NCBI GenBank assembly: GCA_027922465.2
Contig: BQMF02000020.1
Location: 930,001-994,000 of the forward strand
Length of the DNA: 64,000 nucleotides
Source: Turritopsis dohrnii
Lineage: Eukaryota; Cnidaria; Hydrozoa; Anthoathecata; Oceaniidae
Direction: 5' to 3'
The stretch's first letter is position 1, and every line of letters begins with the position of its first letter. A program made the translations under genes and the position numbers. The notes under the pieces were generated by a model, which saw nothing but the letters and a program-made list of their open reading frames with translations, was not told the origin of the DNA and did no database searches. Of this stretch, positions 47,160 to 58,999 are shown one piece after another.

Positions 47160-47291
47160 AGTCTGTTCATAAATTATATGCACTGATTTCAGCTTTTATA
47201 TAAAAACCAGGCTCAAGGGAATTTATGTAATTTGTCAAATCTGGTTTCCACATGGTAACTGAAATTAGTGCACATATTTTTTGAACAGACT
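47160..47291. mobile_element. 132 bp MITE in the fourth interval of the array
   Basis: The inverted ends are AGTCTGTTCA and its inverse, with further pairing of ATGCACTGATTTCAG. Units without it read CAACTAGGATTAGC at this point, showing the empty site. TA lies on both sides. Confidence 0.75.
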
Positions 47292-48316
47292 ATAGGATTA
47301 TCAAGGATAAGCTAGGAAGCTAGGGTAAGATAGGATCAGCTAGGATCAGCTAGAGGCTTGCTGACAAACCTCACACAGACCTCACTTTTACTCCGATGTA
47401 CCCAGATATAAGCTTACAATTAAGCAAATGGGAAGATAAAAAAGCACTAAGAAGAAAGCTTACCAAAAGATAGAAGTTTCAAATACCGATGTTAGAAAAG
47501 AAAGTTTTCGATTTCTGTATTACCGCAATTATAACCAGTCACCAGAAGTTTCTCGTGGAAGAAACTTCGTGCTACGAAAAAATGGCTTTACGCATAGATG
47601 TAATGAATCCATGTAGGCGCACGCACGAAATTTCAAAAAACCGCTAGGTTTGGACAGCAGAAAAAAAAAACAAACAAGATGCCCTTGCAGGCATAAGGAT
47701 TTCTGCAAAACCAGCTGAAGCATGAAACCCTAGAAATCTATGAAAGCATCAATGATACATACTATAGATCAAAAAAATATTAAAGCTCCTCTTTCCTGTT
47801 GAGCATTTTGAACACTTTACACACAAACGTTAACAAGATTTTATATTACTTTTATGGTTATGGAGAGACGATTGCTTAATGAATGAAACTTTAAGTATCA
47901 AAATGAAAATAGTTTTTTCTTGAAAACAAACATATTATATACTGTAGATCAAAAATAGATAAGACAAAAATACTTTTAAAAAGTGTGAATAGGGCTTAAC
48001 TAAAAACAACATAAGCTATTACATACAAAGAAAAGAAGGTGCGAATCGTAACCATGGATACGCGATTTATATGACAGTTTTTTAAAAAAAGAATCTATGT
48101 ATAAGAACGAAAGAAAAAAAACACAAACTTTTTCGAAAAAAATATAAACAAATTAAAAAATTTATCGGAAATACTATGTTTTAAAGTAACTACGTATCTA
48201 CCTAAGCTAGCTACGAAGCATTTAAAAATTTTACCTTTTAAAAGTTTAATTATGAGCCACTTCGATGAATTTTTGTATTTCTCAAGTTTGCCTCAAAGCT
48301 TTGCTTGGTCAGCTAA

Positions 48317-48448
48317 AGTCTGTTCATAAATTATATGCACTGATTTCAGCTTTTATATAAAAACCAGGCTCAAGGGAATTTATGTAATTTGTCAAATCTG
48401 GTTTCCACATGGTAACTGAAATTAGTGCACATATTTTTTGAACAGACT
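48317..48448. mobile_element. Second copy of the 132 bp MITE, co-duplicated
   Basis: Identical in position and apparently in sequence to 47160-47291, exactly 1,157 bases further on. It was therefore copied with the whole unit and did not insert independently. Confidence 0.8.
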
Positions 48449-48836
48449 ATAGGATTATCAAGGATAAGCTAGGAAGCTAGGGTAAGATAGGATCAGCTAG
48501 GATCAGCTAGAGGCTTGCTGACAAACCTCACACAGACCTCACTTTTACTCCGATGTACCCAGATATAAGCTTACAATTAAGCAAATGGGAAGATAAAAAA
48601 GCACTAAGAAGAAAGCTTACCAAAAGATAGAAGTTTCAAATACCGATGTTAGAAAAGAAAGTTTTCGATTTCTGTATTACCGCAATTATAACCAGTCACC
48701 AGAAGTTTCTCGTGGAAGAAACTTCGTGCTACGAAAAAATGGCTTTACGCATAGATGTAATGAATCCATGTAGGCGCACGCACGAAATTTCAAAAAACCG
48801 CTAGGTTTGGACAGCAGAAAAAGAAAAAAAAAACCC

Positions 48837-48972
48837 AGAGCCGGTTTTAATGTATTTCTTGCTTTCGCAGAAATCCAAAAACCCAGAGCCGGTTTTAATG
48901 TATTTCTTGCTTTCGCAGAAATCCAAAAAACAAAGCCGGTTTTAATGTATTTCTTGCTTTCGCAGTAATCCA
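48837..48972 (-). repeat. Three-copy 44-47 bp repeat in the last array unit
   Basis: Three tandem copies of a unit containing GCCGGTTTTAATGTATTTC and TTGCTTTCGCAG encode repeated AKARNTLKPALGFWIS on the minus strand. It extends the ESKKYIKTG segment of the receptor fragment. Confidence 0.85.
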
Positions 48973-49140
48973 ATAAAGAAGATTCAAGTATATCTCAAAA
49001 AATGGTCGATAGCTGTGACAGTCATGATAAAGAAGTATGGAACAACAAATACGTGGTAATTAATCATCAACACACCGTCACGGCTATCCTGCCCTAACCA
49101 TCAATGTTTCTGCAAAGCCCAAATTGAAGAGTAAAGGCTT

Positions 49141-50268
49141 TTGATTATGAGAAACCGTTCTTGGAATCTGCAACAGTACATATACTCCTAAAACATGGAA
49201 GCAAAAATCAGTGAATAACTAAGAATTACTGTCCCACTAGTCACTTTTGGACAAAAATCTCTCCTGCTTTTTGTTTGTTTGGTTGTTTGTTTGTTTGGGT
49301 GTTTTGGAATTAAGGAATACTTTTAGTATTGTTGTTGAAATTTTTTGGCCATATATAAATTTAATTTCAATGGTGCTTCATTAATTAAATGTCTGCAAAA
49401 TATACCTTAAGTTATTTTCAGTGATGAAATTCCGAATGGAAAATTAAAATTCAAAATGTACTTCGTAAGGATTCGAAAATACGCAACAGTGGATTCCAAA
49501 AGTTAATTATTTATCAACACAAAAAAAAAGCAAAAAATAAGATTTAAAATTCCTTAATATTCCATTTGCAGATATTTGTAGTATGTATACTTGCATCGTT
49601 ACCTCAAATTAAAGTACTTATGAAAATCCTATACGGTACAGGGTACGTCATGATCCCTGTTAAGTTTCATAAACACTCACTCACTGAAAGCAAAGCAACC
49701 CCAATTAAGGTTTTTCTTTGGTTTATGCATGAAAGTATTCTCACGTCCAAACAACTAGAGTATATCAATTGGGTCCAAGTAAACTTTCAAAAGGTTTCCG
49801 ATGGGAATTGAGTGTTTTATAGAGGCTCACCCTCTAAATCAAGATTTTTCCCAGGCCTTGAACATTTTTTGTCTCATGCCATTTTTAGACTTCTAGCTTC
49901 AAAAACTCAGGGCTGTTCGTTTCTGTTCCAAAATGGAAGAAAGCCTCAATGGTTTAATTACCAAATGGGAAATCTTCGATGAAAGGTGTTTGGCAAATGT
50001 CAAGAATGTTTGGAAAGATCGGCATTCCATCGCCATTCTGGCCTTGTCACTTTTTTCTTCCATGTCTCCTTCACTAGCACTTTCCTCACTAATTTCGTCA
50101 TAACAATGTTGCATGGCTTTTTTTATGCCGTTTGGTTGTGTTCACGCATCATTAAGCTCCTAGAATGATTGGCTAGCATAATTCTGGAAAAGTTTAAACA
50201 TCGGATATATTCCTTCTAAGAACAAACAAAGAGACAGCTATTGAAGGTTTCCTATTCGTTCGTTCACT
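49141..50268. other. No gene recognised
   Basis: A TTTG-rich tract near 49270-49300 and short open frames only. I see no conserved motif. Confidence 0.4.
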
Positions 50269-50270
50269 TA

Positions 50271-50719
50271 CCGTATTTCCTTTAATAAACGCCGCCCTCT
50301 AATAAACGCCGCCCTCTATTAAACGCCGCACTCTATTAAACGCCGCACTTATAGCCGAACGTTTGTCGTAAACGCCGCCCTCTAATAAACGCCGCCCTCT
50401 ATTAAACGCCGCATCTTGAAAATCGGTGTTTATTAGAAAACAGGTTAAACAAGAATTATAAAAAAGTTTTCATGTCATACAAGAGAACATTGCTCTTCTT
50501 GGACATTTTCGTAAACATATCTTTTGTGTAAAACATTTTCACACAACCTTTTGTAACTTTTTTAAGGATAAGAAAGCATTATTATTTAAGTTTGCTTCGG
50601 TCCAATTTTTCATTTTGTAATAAACGCCGCCCTCTAAAGAACGCCTCCCTCTATTAAACGCCGCATCCAAAAACTTGAATTTGTAATAAACGCCGCGGCG
50701 TTTATTAGAGGAAATACGG
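50271..50719. mobile_element. 449 bp MITE with AAACGCCG minisatellite
   Basis: The inverted ends start CCGTATTTCCT and continue to TAATAAACGCCG, flanked by TA (50269-50270 and 50720-50721). The left half holds about seven copies of an 18-base unit around TAAACGCCGCCCTCTAT. The design (CCGTA end, TA flank, AAACGCC repeats) matches the HIRAN element at 43081-43764, so it may be mobilised by the same enzyme. No coding capacity. Confidence 0.8.
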
Positions 50720-50968
50720 TATTTCAATAATTAAATAGCTGAATTATCATAGATGAATACTGGTACAAACAAACTAACGACAGTCTTAAGTTGAATCCTT
50801 AGATTTGAATAGATTTTATATACTTCCCGACAGCTTATTTAGTGATACTTATTCCACAATTCAATTTATCAAATATCTATTAAGTTTCCATCATTGCAAC
50901 TTCTATAGGTTTCATGTTTGGGTGGTTTTTGAAGATTTAAAAAATTTTTGTCGACAAAATCGCTTGAG

Positions 50969-52051
50969 ATGTTGATTACTATAATCTATTTATACATTAG
51001 TACAGCGTCCATTTTTGCTTCTGTAACTGGAAATATTTTAAGACTACCGAAATGTAACAAATACGCTGGTTCTTTTACGCAAATACACGATGGCTATAAA
51101 CTAAATAATGCAATGGAAGTGACAGTTAGCAAAGAGCAGTGTATACATGCATGTATAACGACCCCTCCTTGCACGATGATTGCAATATCAAAAGTAAATG
51201 AAAGAAAGTGTCTGTTGTCTAACGGAAATGCCAACGTAATGGTTAAAGATGATAAGTGGTCGGTGATTAAACCTGAATCTACTAAAAATGTAAGTTGATT
51301 ATGTATGATTACTAAAGTGTCTTTGAAAGGGAAGTAACAAACCCAAATGCATCCCCAGGGTTTTCTTTACTTAGTGATAATGTATATATACATGAATTGA
51401 TTTTCTATTTCAACCTTTAGCTGGGAAGTGTTTGCCTTAGAATGAATCCTTGTCAACTAGGGAGCTGTATGGATACATGTGAAAGTGCTGGTTATACCTG
51501 TCAATGCAAGAATACCTCCATCGCAGGAAAACATTGTGAAAGTATGTTTCCAAGTTTTGTGATTCAATGAAAAAAACTTCCATGATTATAGAAATTACTA
51601 AATTTTATATATAGGGCGATTGTTATCTGAGTCAACTTGTTATGATTCAAGAGATGATAAACCTGGTGTTTTCACCATAAATACGTCTGGAAAGCTGTCA
51701 AAGATTAAAATGAAGCATCTCTCTGGATCAGTTAACTGCAAGGTCGGCGAGAAAAATAGCACAAATTGGGGATGTGATACGTTAAATCCGCTAAATTCCG
51801 CAAATATGATTGGTACTTTGATAACAGATGTCAATGGCAAAAAAGTTATACCTGAAAAGCCACTGAATGAGAAAGGGTTTTACCATCTCCCAGGGTACAA
51901 TGCATACTCAGATGAGATCGAAATAGACGTCAAAAATGTCACTTTATCATTTGGTGATGTATACAAGGTTTGGCACAGTCAAGACTATCTAAACTACACC
52001 GAAGACAATAATGGTGGAACACATTGCATTGAAATTTGGGGTTTTTTCTAA
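50969..52051 (+). CDS. Copy C: intact secreted PAN-like/EGF-like protein, three exons
   Basis: Exons 50969-51289, 51421-51541 and 51615-52051 have GT-AG introns and matching phases, giving 292 residues. An in-frame TTG lies upstream, but the ATG at 50969 begins a typical signal peptide (MLITIIYLYISTASIFASV). Residues 22-107 hold a PAN/Apple-like region with CIHACITTPPCTMIAI and a later CLLS. Exon 2 is an EGF-like module (NPCQLGSCMDTCE, YTCQCKN, KHCE). Exon 3 is a domain of about 140 residues of unknown fold with IGTLITD, GFYHLPGYNAYSDEIEIDV, GDVYKVWHSQDYL and a final CIEIWGFF. The last block resembles the end of cnidarian extracellular or skeletal-matrix-type proteins, from memory only. The protein is probably secreted and adhesive or extracellular matrix related. 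It is the only intact one of four copies here. Confidence 0.85.
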
Positions 52052-52669
52052 CAACACCTTTTTTTCCAAAAACTGCCTAGATTCACATTTCCAAGTACGA
52101 ATCCAGTTGACAAATCGTAAAGGCAAACACTTGGCGTCACAATTTTGAATCAGATACAATAGCTCAGTACAAGCTTGATAAGGTTTATTGAATTTTTTTG
52201 TTACCTCAACATTCTTTGTTTAGATCACCTGAAAAGTTATTTGAAAAACAAAGTTCATTAGTGCTTTTATTGTTCCAAGAAGCAGTCATCACCTGATGTG
52301 TATCAAAAGGAGATTTGACTTTGAAATGAAAGTCAGGGTTTTTGTTCTTATTAAATGGAAAGTCAATTTTATTTTTTTTATTTATTTATTTATTTATTTT
52401 TTTTATTTATTTTTTTTTTTTTTTTGCACCTTGTGAAAGAGATCCAAAAATGACGAAAATTGGTTTCTGAATTCATTAACAATCATTTTTATTTCCTGAG
52501 ATATGGCCAATTAATTTGTTTTTTCAGAAATGTGATGAAGTTGCTGAGGTACAAATACGTAAATAACTGGAACATTTTAAATGACGTGTTCTTAGAATTT
52601 TTGTATTTGGAGTAGCCATTCACTACAGCAGCTAAAGCTTTGTTCCCATTATTATTCATCATCAATCGA
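52052..52669. other. 3' flank of copy C with T-rich tract
   Basis: A poly-T/TTTA tract lies at about 52370-52425. The segment CCTGAGATATGGCC near 52496 is shared with the end of copy A, so this is the common 3' flank of the family. No other gene. Confidence 0.5.
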
Positions 52670-53870
52670 ATTTAATTTCATTACCCATGGCCATTTGTAT
52701 TATTTGTATATGTGAGGTTGTAGTTGAATACTTACACAGATCAACTGACAGTATTTCACTTAGTTAAAACATTTTGCAATATAGAAAGTGTAATTTGTAT
52801 AAAATCGCATCATAGAAACAAATTATTTTATATATTTATATATTATATATATCTGGCTCTTTTACACAAATACACAAAGCCTATAAACTAGAAAATACAA
52901 TTGCAGTGATGATTGGGAAAGAGCAGTGTATATATGCATGTGTAACAACAGCTACTGTAACAATGATTGCAATATCAAAAGAATATGAACAAACGTGTCT
53001 GTTGTCTAATAAACAAGCTTCCTTGTGTAAGATGAGATGTGTTTGGTGATTAAATCCTACCAAAGTTGTAAGTAATATTTTCAGCAAAACAATTCGTCAA
53101 GTAATATATTCTCGAACTGTTTCTTATACAATTACCGTAGGAAAAACAAGCTAAATAAATTTTTACACAATATCAGTAAAAATTACAATAGCAGTAAAGA
53201 CAATCTAATTAAGTTTTCGATTTCCAGTTTCATTCACTTACTACTATGAGATAAAGAAGGTGGCAAGCCGCGAGAAAAACCACCTACAAATGATCTGATT
53301 CAGGACATTGAACAACGAAACACAAATCTTCAAAGATTTTCCACTCATTATGCAATTTTGGAACTAGTAGTAAAGCAAAGATATTATATGGAGCAGCACT
53401 TTTCTAATCCAGTTTATTACAAGTATAAAAGTGCTAAAAGATTGATAAAAGAATCAAATGAAATGTCGACCATCATAAAGATAAGCTGCATGACTTGAAA
53501 ACTTCAAGATATGTTATTAGTGCATCTACAGCGTAAATGTTTCCCGAGTTTCATCGTTGTTTTGGCTCAAGTATTGTAATTTCCAAGTATTATTTGGAGA
53601 AAATATAAAATGACTCAAACTTTCCAAATAGCCACAGCCCAATGCACTAAGAAATATAGCAAACTGATTGGCGTATAATCAAGTATTCAGTACTGAAATT
53701 GAAACATAAATACACCTAAACATTACATGAAAACGTTGATAAAGTAGGTAGTATAGCAATACCAGCAAATTTGACAATCGAACATTAGCAACATTGGCGA
53801 ACAATTTAGCGACTACAACAGTTCTTGAACCAAGGTTTATTTACATAGTCCAGTCGTTACGCACTGTGTG

Positions 53871-54526
53871 ACGTTATAATACAGAAAGAAAAGAAGTGCT
53901 TCTACTTGGGATTTAAGTATGCCAAAAATTAACAAATACAATAGTCAAATGTCATCAAGTATAGAAAATAAACACAAAACAATTTTATTACTTTTCGAGA
54001 GTGGTGTTGCAGCATAAGCAGTGACTGACTTAGAGAGAAAGTGATGTGTTAGGTGAATTAGAAATACAGGATGTAATTAGTCTCTCAGATAGGAAGTGTG
54101 GAGAGTCGTGGTGTTGTGTTAGTGCAGGGGGTGCGGTGCAGTATAAGTGTATGGTGGGGTGCATGGTCCTGTTCTTGTGTCCTCTTTGTCAGTAGTCATT
54201 TTGTATCAGTGTGATGCGCAAGGTTGATGTCTCGTTTATCAATAATATAGAAATTATGCGATGGTGTAGTGGTTAGTACCTTTGAGTGCGACCGCTGCGA
54301 CCCGTGTTCGAGTCCATTTATGTCGTATCTCAATACACTACTCCGATGCGCTTTAAAAGCAGCGTGTCAGCCCATTAGGAGCCATCGACTGACTATACAC
54401 TGGCCTTCGGGCAAGTTAGAGCAATGCTATACGTATCTCTGGCGGTAAGTCAACTAATAGTTGCAAGTCAGCGGGCGGAAAAACCAACCATTACAGATGG
54501 AAGCCCAAAGACTGAAAACTCCCGTA

Positions 54527-54557
<31 letters not shown>

Positions 54558-54691
54558 AAGTAAATTAGAAGCTAGAAACGTTATAATACAGAAAGAAAAG
54601 AAGTGCTTCTACTTGGGATTTAAGTATGCCAAAAATTAACATATATAATAGTCAAATGTCATCAAGTATAGAAAATAAGCACAAAACAATT
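53871..54691 (+). repeat. Direct repeat of about 114 bp, 707 bp apart
   Basis: 53871-53984 and 54578-54691 share ACGTTATAATACAGAAAG and what follows, with only a few differences. The SINE and a G-rich segment (54000-54250) lie between. The second copy begins some 20 bases after the SINE tail. Confidence 0.85.
54250..54556 (+). mobile_element. tRNA-derived SINE with TTAC tail
   Basis: An A box lies at 54262-54272 (TGGTGTAGTGG, continuing TTAGTACC) and a B box at 54305-54314 (GTTCGAGTCC), spaced as in a tRNA gene. The body of about 200 bases ends in a (TTAC)n microsatellite tail at 54527-54556. The tRNA part lacks a foldable acceptor stem, so this is a retroposon, not a tRNA gene. Confidence 0.72.
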
Positions 54692-54912
54692 TGTATAGTA
54701 AATAACATTTACATGTTTAAGGGTCGGGGTCAAATATCGTAAGTTGTAACGTTAGCTATCATTTTTTTCAGATGCATCAGGGCAGTAGGAATCAAAACCA
54801 CAATTTATGCAAGGAACGAATTTTTATCACCTAGTATTTTCACCTAATATTTTATCATCTCGATGAATTAGTTGAATTAGCAGTTTGAGTTGATTTTAGG
54901 ACAATAACCTGA

Positions 54913-55146
54913 GGGTCTGTTACAAAAATACTTGTTTTATGTCGGACGGACAAATAGATACTTAGGGCTATATAAAAAACAGCACGTTTATGATACAATA
55001 TCAAGCAAACGTTTTTCGAAAGTATACTAGAATAGACTTTACAAAATTTCGAAACATGATTTCTACAAGGATGATAGTCAACAAATATTGAAACAAACAG
55101 TTATCGTGTCGGATGGACAAAATGCTAATACTTTTGTAACAGACCC
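54913..55146. mobile_element. 234 bp MITE with CTGA duplication
   Basis: The inverted ends are GGGTCTGTTACAAAA and its inverse, flanked by CTGA at 54909-54912 and 55147-55150. The inner part is also partly palindromic (GTCGGACGGACAAAT and GTCGGATGGACAAA). No open frame. Confidence 0.8.
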
Positions 55147-55690
55147 CTGACCGGTCATTTAGCCAACGAGCACTAACCCCAACCCTAATCGTAATCCTTT
55201 TTATTTATTCCCTTTTTTATTCTCTTACTGCCCTCTGCTTTTTCTTTTTTTGTGGACAAATATACGCCATCATTTTGAAATGCTCAACGTCAAGCACGTT
55301 AATTAATGCAATATTCATATCTTTATGTTTGAGCTTGTAAGTCTTCGCCTAAGAAAAAATCCATACAGATTGGGAAGCTGCAAGGATGCATGTGCAAGCC
55401 CAGGTTATACATGCAAGAATGCTTTAATGACAGGAAAACATTGTGACAGTATGATTCTACTCTTTGATATTCAATGAAAAATATTTTAGTAATAAGAAAA
55501 ATATCAATATTTGCATATAGGATAATTATTATCTGAATTAACAAGTTATGGTTTAAGAGATGATACACCTGCTGTTTTTACCATCAACGCGCTTGGTAAT
55601 CTTTTAAAATTAAGATGAAGCATCTTTCTGGGTTTGTCAATTACAACGTTGATATTCCACAGCACAAATTGGGGAACAGTTTAATGTGCA

Positions 55691-57264
55691 ATAACCTTTT
55701 CAGTTTCTTCAAATGCTCAATATTAGTAAGAAAGTTTTGGTGTTGAAAGATTTCGGTATTTATTTGCATTTTCTTTGACATGGCTTTCACCTTTCGACAT
55801 ATGTTTGGTAAACTTTTGCAAATGACCAATGCTTAGAAAATGTCAGATTTTACAATCAAGATATGCCCACATTCTTTCACTGTCTCCTGGACATGGCTTG
55901 ACATTTTTTTTCTTTTTATTCCTTGGGGTATAATTTATAAGTTTTATTCATAAGTTTTATTTACCAGGAGAAGAAAGTTAAACATACAAAGAGTGGTAAC
56001 ACTAACTAGCAGATCATTTTGCCAAATGCACCAGGGCATTGCAAATAAAAACGACAATCCCTTCAAGCAAGTCATTTTTATCGACAGCGGATCGATGCTT
56101 AGATAAAAGACTGGAAATAAATCACTACAAAACCATTGTATTTCACTCCGTTTTGTTAAAGTTGAGTTCGAATTTAGCTTCATTCGAATTTTGCATAACT
56201 GAATCTGGCAACTGCGAATACTTCGGAAGTAAATTATTCCATAATATTGGTCCTTTGCTATGTTTACAAAAGAAGTTTGGAAGTATATCACAGAAAAGAG
56301 GATTTCAAAAGTCATTGACGTGTTAGACATCTTTGTTGAGGAAATTAATGTTACAAAACTAACAACTTTTGAAGATTTTTTAAAATGAGTACAAGAGAAT
56401 TTTTGCAAACCACAAAGAAATATAAAATATTGCTTAGATATGTGTGACGATACGGTTACTTACTATTTTTAACACAATTAAGAGAAATAGCACCCTGAAA
56501 TTCTATTAATTGAATTTGGAACATTTATGTGTACAAATACGACAAGAGCATGGAAAAACTTCACCGGCGTATTTAGAGAAAAAAGTTTAAAAGAAAAATG
56601 AGGCATTTTGTTGGTTTCAATCGTAAATGAATCACAACTTCTTTATAATGGCAATCTCAATCGACTTCCTTTTGACGACATCGTTATCAAAATTGGCGTC
56701 TTGGCGAAATTCCTCTTTCCAACTAAACTATCCCCAAGTATTAAAGTATTGTGATGTATGTGTTAGTCTGGTGATTTGTGGTGCTCGACTGTATGGTGAA
56801 ACGTTGAAACGCATTTCGAATGGAAATGATGTTCTAAAGCGTCATAGTGTAAATATATTGTCAAAGATGTTATTATCAACTATTCAGTTGAAATAAAGAA
56901 ATGTACTTTGTTTGGCCAATTTTACAAGAGAAGCCCCTTTATCATTATCTATAGTTGTTCCATTATTAAATATTTCGACATTGTAGTTGAATGCTCAATA
57001 CAAACTAGGAGGATAGAAAAAGAGAAGGAGAAACAACTCTATTATGTTTATAGAAAACAGCGGCGATGCGATAGCAGGTACCTTCATACAAAATATAATT
57101 TTAAAAATTAGCGGTTTCGTGCATAATTTAGTTTATACAAAAGAATAATTTGATCAACTTCAACACGATTGGTTTCTTAAGAAACAATATAGTTCGACGT
57201 TGATTGGCATAATTTCTCCTAACATATAAAAACGTGAAAAATGTTTTGAGAAATCAGAAAGAAA
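55691..57264. other. No gene recognised; repeat mark at 56998
   Basis: AT-rich. A minus-strand frame at 55944-56408 and a plus-strand frame at 56627-56896 are open but match nothing I know. A 46-base segment at 56998-57043 recurs at 63792-63837. Confidence 0.4.
56998..57043 (+). repeat. 46 bp direct repeat, left copy
   Basis: Starts ATACAAACTAGGAGGATAG and is identical over 46 bases to 63792-63837 in the same orientation. The two copies bracket the P-like transposase and its companion gene. Confidence 0.85.
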
Positions 57265-58999
57265 ATGGCAGCGTATGAAGAAGAAGACGAGAACGGTTTT
57301 GTGAATTGTGATTTTGAAATTGATGAAGATAAAGAGATACCAATCGAGTTGCTAAATGAATTTGATGTATACGAAGATATTGAAATTGAAGTACCAGATG
57401 ATTTAGATATAAATGAAATACAAGATGAGCTGCAACTGGCTGAGCTTCCCAAGATAACTTTTGTTGATGAAGAAGATATTTTTGTTAAAGGGAATAGAGC
57501 AACGGCAGCAAACTCTTTAGAATTGATTTGTAGTGTATGTTCTCGACGTTTTAAGAAGAAGTTCTATTATGACAAACATGTGCTATCATGTGGTAAGCAA
57601 TTTCATTTTATTTCAACCTCCCACCACGAAACTGTCCCCCCCCACAAAACAAAAATTATATCTATATATCCTCTCAAAGTTTGTTCTTCATAAGTCAACT
57701 TATTTGATTTATACGTAGATAATGGGACCAGCATCAACACTTACAATGCTGAAACTGCTAGTAGTAGTAGCAAGCAAAGAAAGACCGACAAGCAACGTGA
57801 GTATATATTTTGTATGTTTAAGCCCTTTTCTGTAGTTAGTATGTGGCCCATACCAAAACCCCTGGTGTGAGTATGAAGTTTATTATACCAGCATTCTGTA
57901 GGTAGAGTGATGGCTGTGTTTTATTTTTATTTTCGTAGAGCATATAAAGTTACAAGATGAAGAGTTCATAAATGCAGCTCATTTAATGGTCATCCAGTCC
58001 CTTTCAGATGTTGTAAATGATGTAAATTTAAAAATCGAAATTGGCAATACCAAAACCCCTGGTAATACAGCGCAATTTTTGGCAGAGCAGTTGGTAACCA
58101 AGTTGCACAATCAGAAAAACATCACACTTGCCTTAGCCTCTACAGTGTATGATGTTATTAAAGCTCACCCTGTTGCAAAGCAAGCTGGTTGTGAAATGTT
58201 GTGGCAACACATGCATCAGTTTTTCATAACAGACAAACTTAAATATCAGCTGGCTAATTTAATAGAAATAGATTTGCCATCCAAACCATTCAACATCTTA
58301 TTTTTTTCTTCAGTCACAAACTTGATGAAATATATTTTAAAACTTCAAAATGAAGCGAACAATACTGTAAAAATAATGGATATAGCTTTGACTAAAGAGG
58401 AACAACAAATTGTTTGTTATGTTGCAGGATTTATAGTCTATTCATTATTGCAAAAATATCAGCGAATCATGAAACATAAAAATGTTTTGTCGTATGATTT
58501 TGCATGTGCAGCTGTGGAGTTCCTAAATACTTTGAAAGTAAAAGGTATGGAAAAGCAGTCATCACTTGGATTTTTGGATTTTACCAGAACCTGGGTGAAT
58601 CTTGTAAATAGAGGTGGACTAGTTATTGTGAATGATGATATGTTTATATTTTGTCGTCGTGTGGAAAACTCTGTCCGAAAAATTCTAAATTTGCAGTTAA
58701 TAAAAAGTTATAGAGGCGCAGACATTCGTTTCACCATTGAGAAACAAATTGAAACAGACAACCTTATCGATGCAGCTTGGGAAAGTTTAGCTCGTAACTT
58801 GGCTAACAGAAGTCTTGCTGCGGTACTGAAGAAGCAAATTATTAGAAAGTGGGTAGACATTAGAGCGAGAGCATATGTTACAAGTTATGTCCAAGTGCTT
58901 AAAAGGAAGTTAGCAACTGCCAATAAAGAAAAAACAGAACGAAGCAAAATTGTTCTATCAAAAAGAACTGAACCAGCCATGCGCAAGAAACTCACATAA
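57265..58999 (+). CDS. C2HC zinc-finger companion protein of the P-like transposon
   Basis: Exons 57265-57592, 57719-57796 and 57939-58999 have GT-AG introns and matching phases, giving about 488 residues. The N-terminus is strongly acidic (AAYEEEDENG, then DVYEDIEIEVPDDLD). A single zinc finger reads ICSVCSRRFKKKFYYDKHVL, then SC (C-x2-C, H, C). The long last exon has no named domain; conserved-looking blocks are EEQQIVCYVAGFIVYSLLQK, NRGGLVIVNDDMFIFCRR and KWVDIRARAYVTSYVQVLKR, ending in a basic tail. I recall similar proteins scattered in many cnidarian genomes without known function. It is convergent with the transposase gene 0.9 kb downstream. A role in DNA binding or in regulating transposition is inference. 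Confidence 0.75.

Larger units (their letters stand above)
44323..49140. repeat. Tandem array of GPCR-derived units, about 1.03-1.16 kb each
   Basis: The marker CCGCTAGGTTTGGACAGC starts at 44323, 45452, 46484, 47641 and 48798, giving spacings of 1129, 1032, 1157 and 1157. Each unit carries the same order of blocks: the receptor fragment, an A-rich tract, an AGCTAGGAT minisatellite, and a splice-like segment ending in TACCGCAATTA. The 46484 and 47641 units show no difference that I could find by eye and both contain the same inserted MITE. Units 2-4 lack about 130 bases of the receptor segment present in units 1 and 5. Confidence 0.88.
52670..55690 (+). pseudogene. Copy D of the PAN-like/EGF-like gene, decayed
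   Basis: The upstream region (52670-52820) matches that of copy B. Exon 1 survives as 52850-53068 without the start and signal peptide, with frameshifts and a stop, and ends in a GTAAGT donor. The EGF-like exon lies at about 55333-55450 (GKLQGCMCKPRLYMQ in a shifted frame), with conserved DNA words such as GGTTATACATGCAAGAATGC and GGAAAACATTGTGA. The terminal exon remnant is about 55521-55680 and breaks off at ACAAATTGGGG. The long intron has gained a SINE, a repeat block and a MITE. Confidence 0.75.

Noticed and set aside
54258..54335. Functional tRNA gene
   Set aside because: A and B boxes are present, but no acceptor stem can be formed, and the sequence continues into a SINE body with a TTAC tail.
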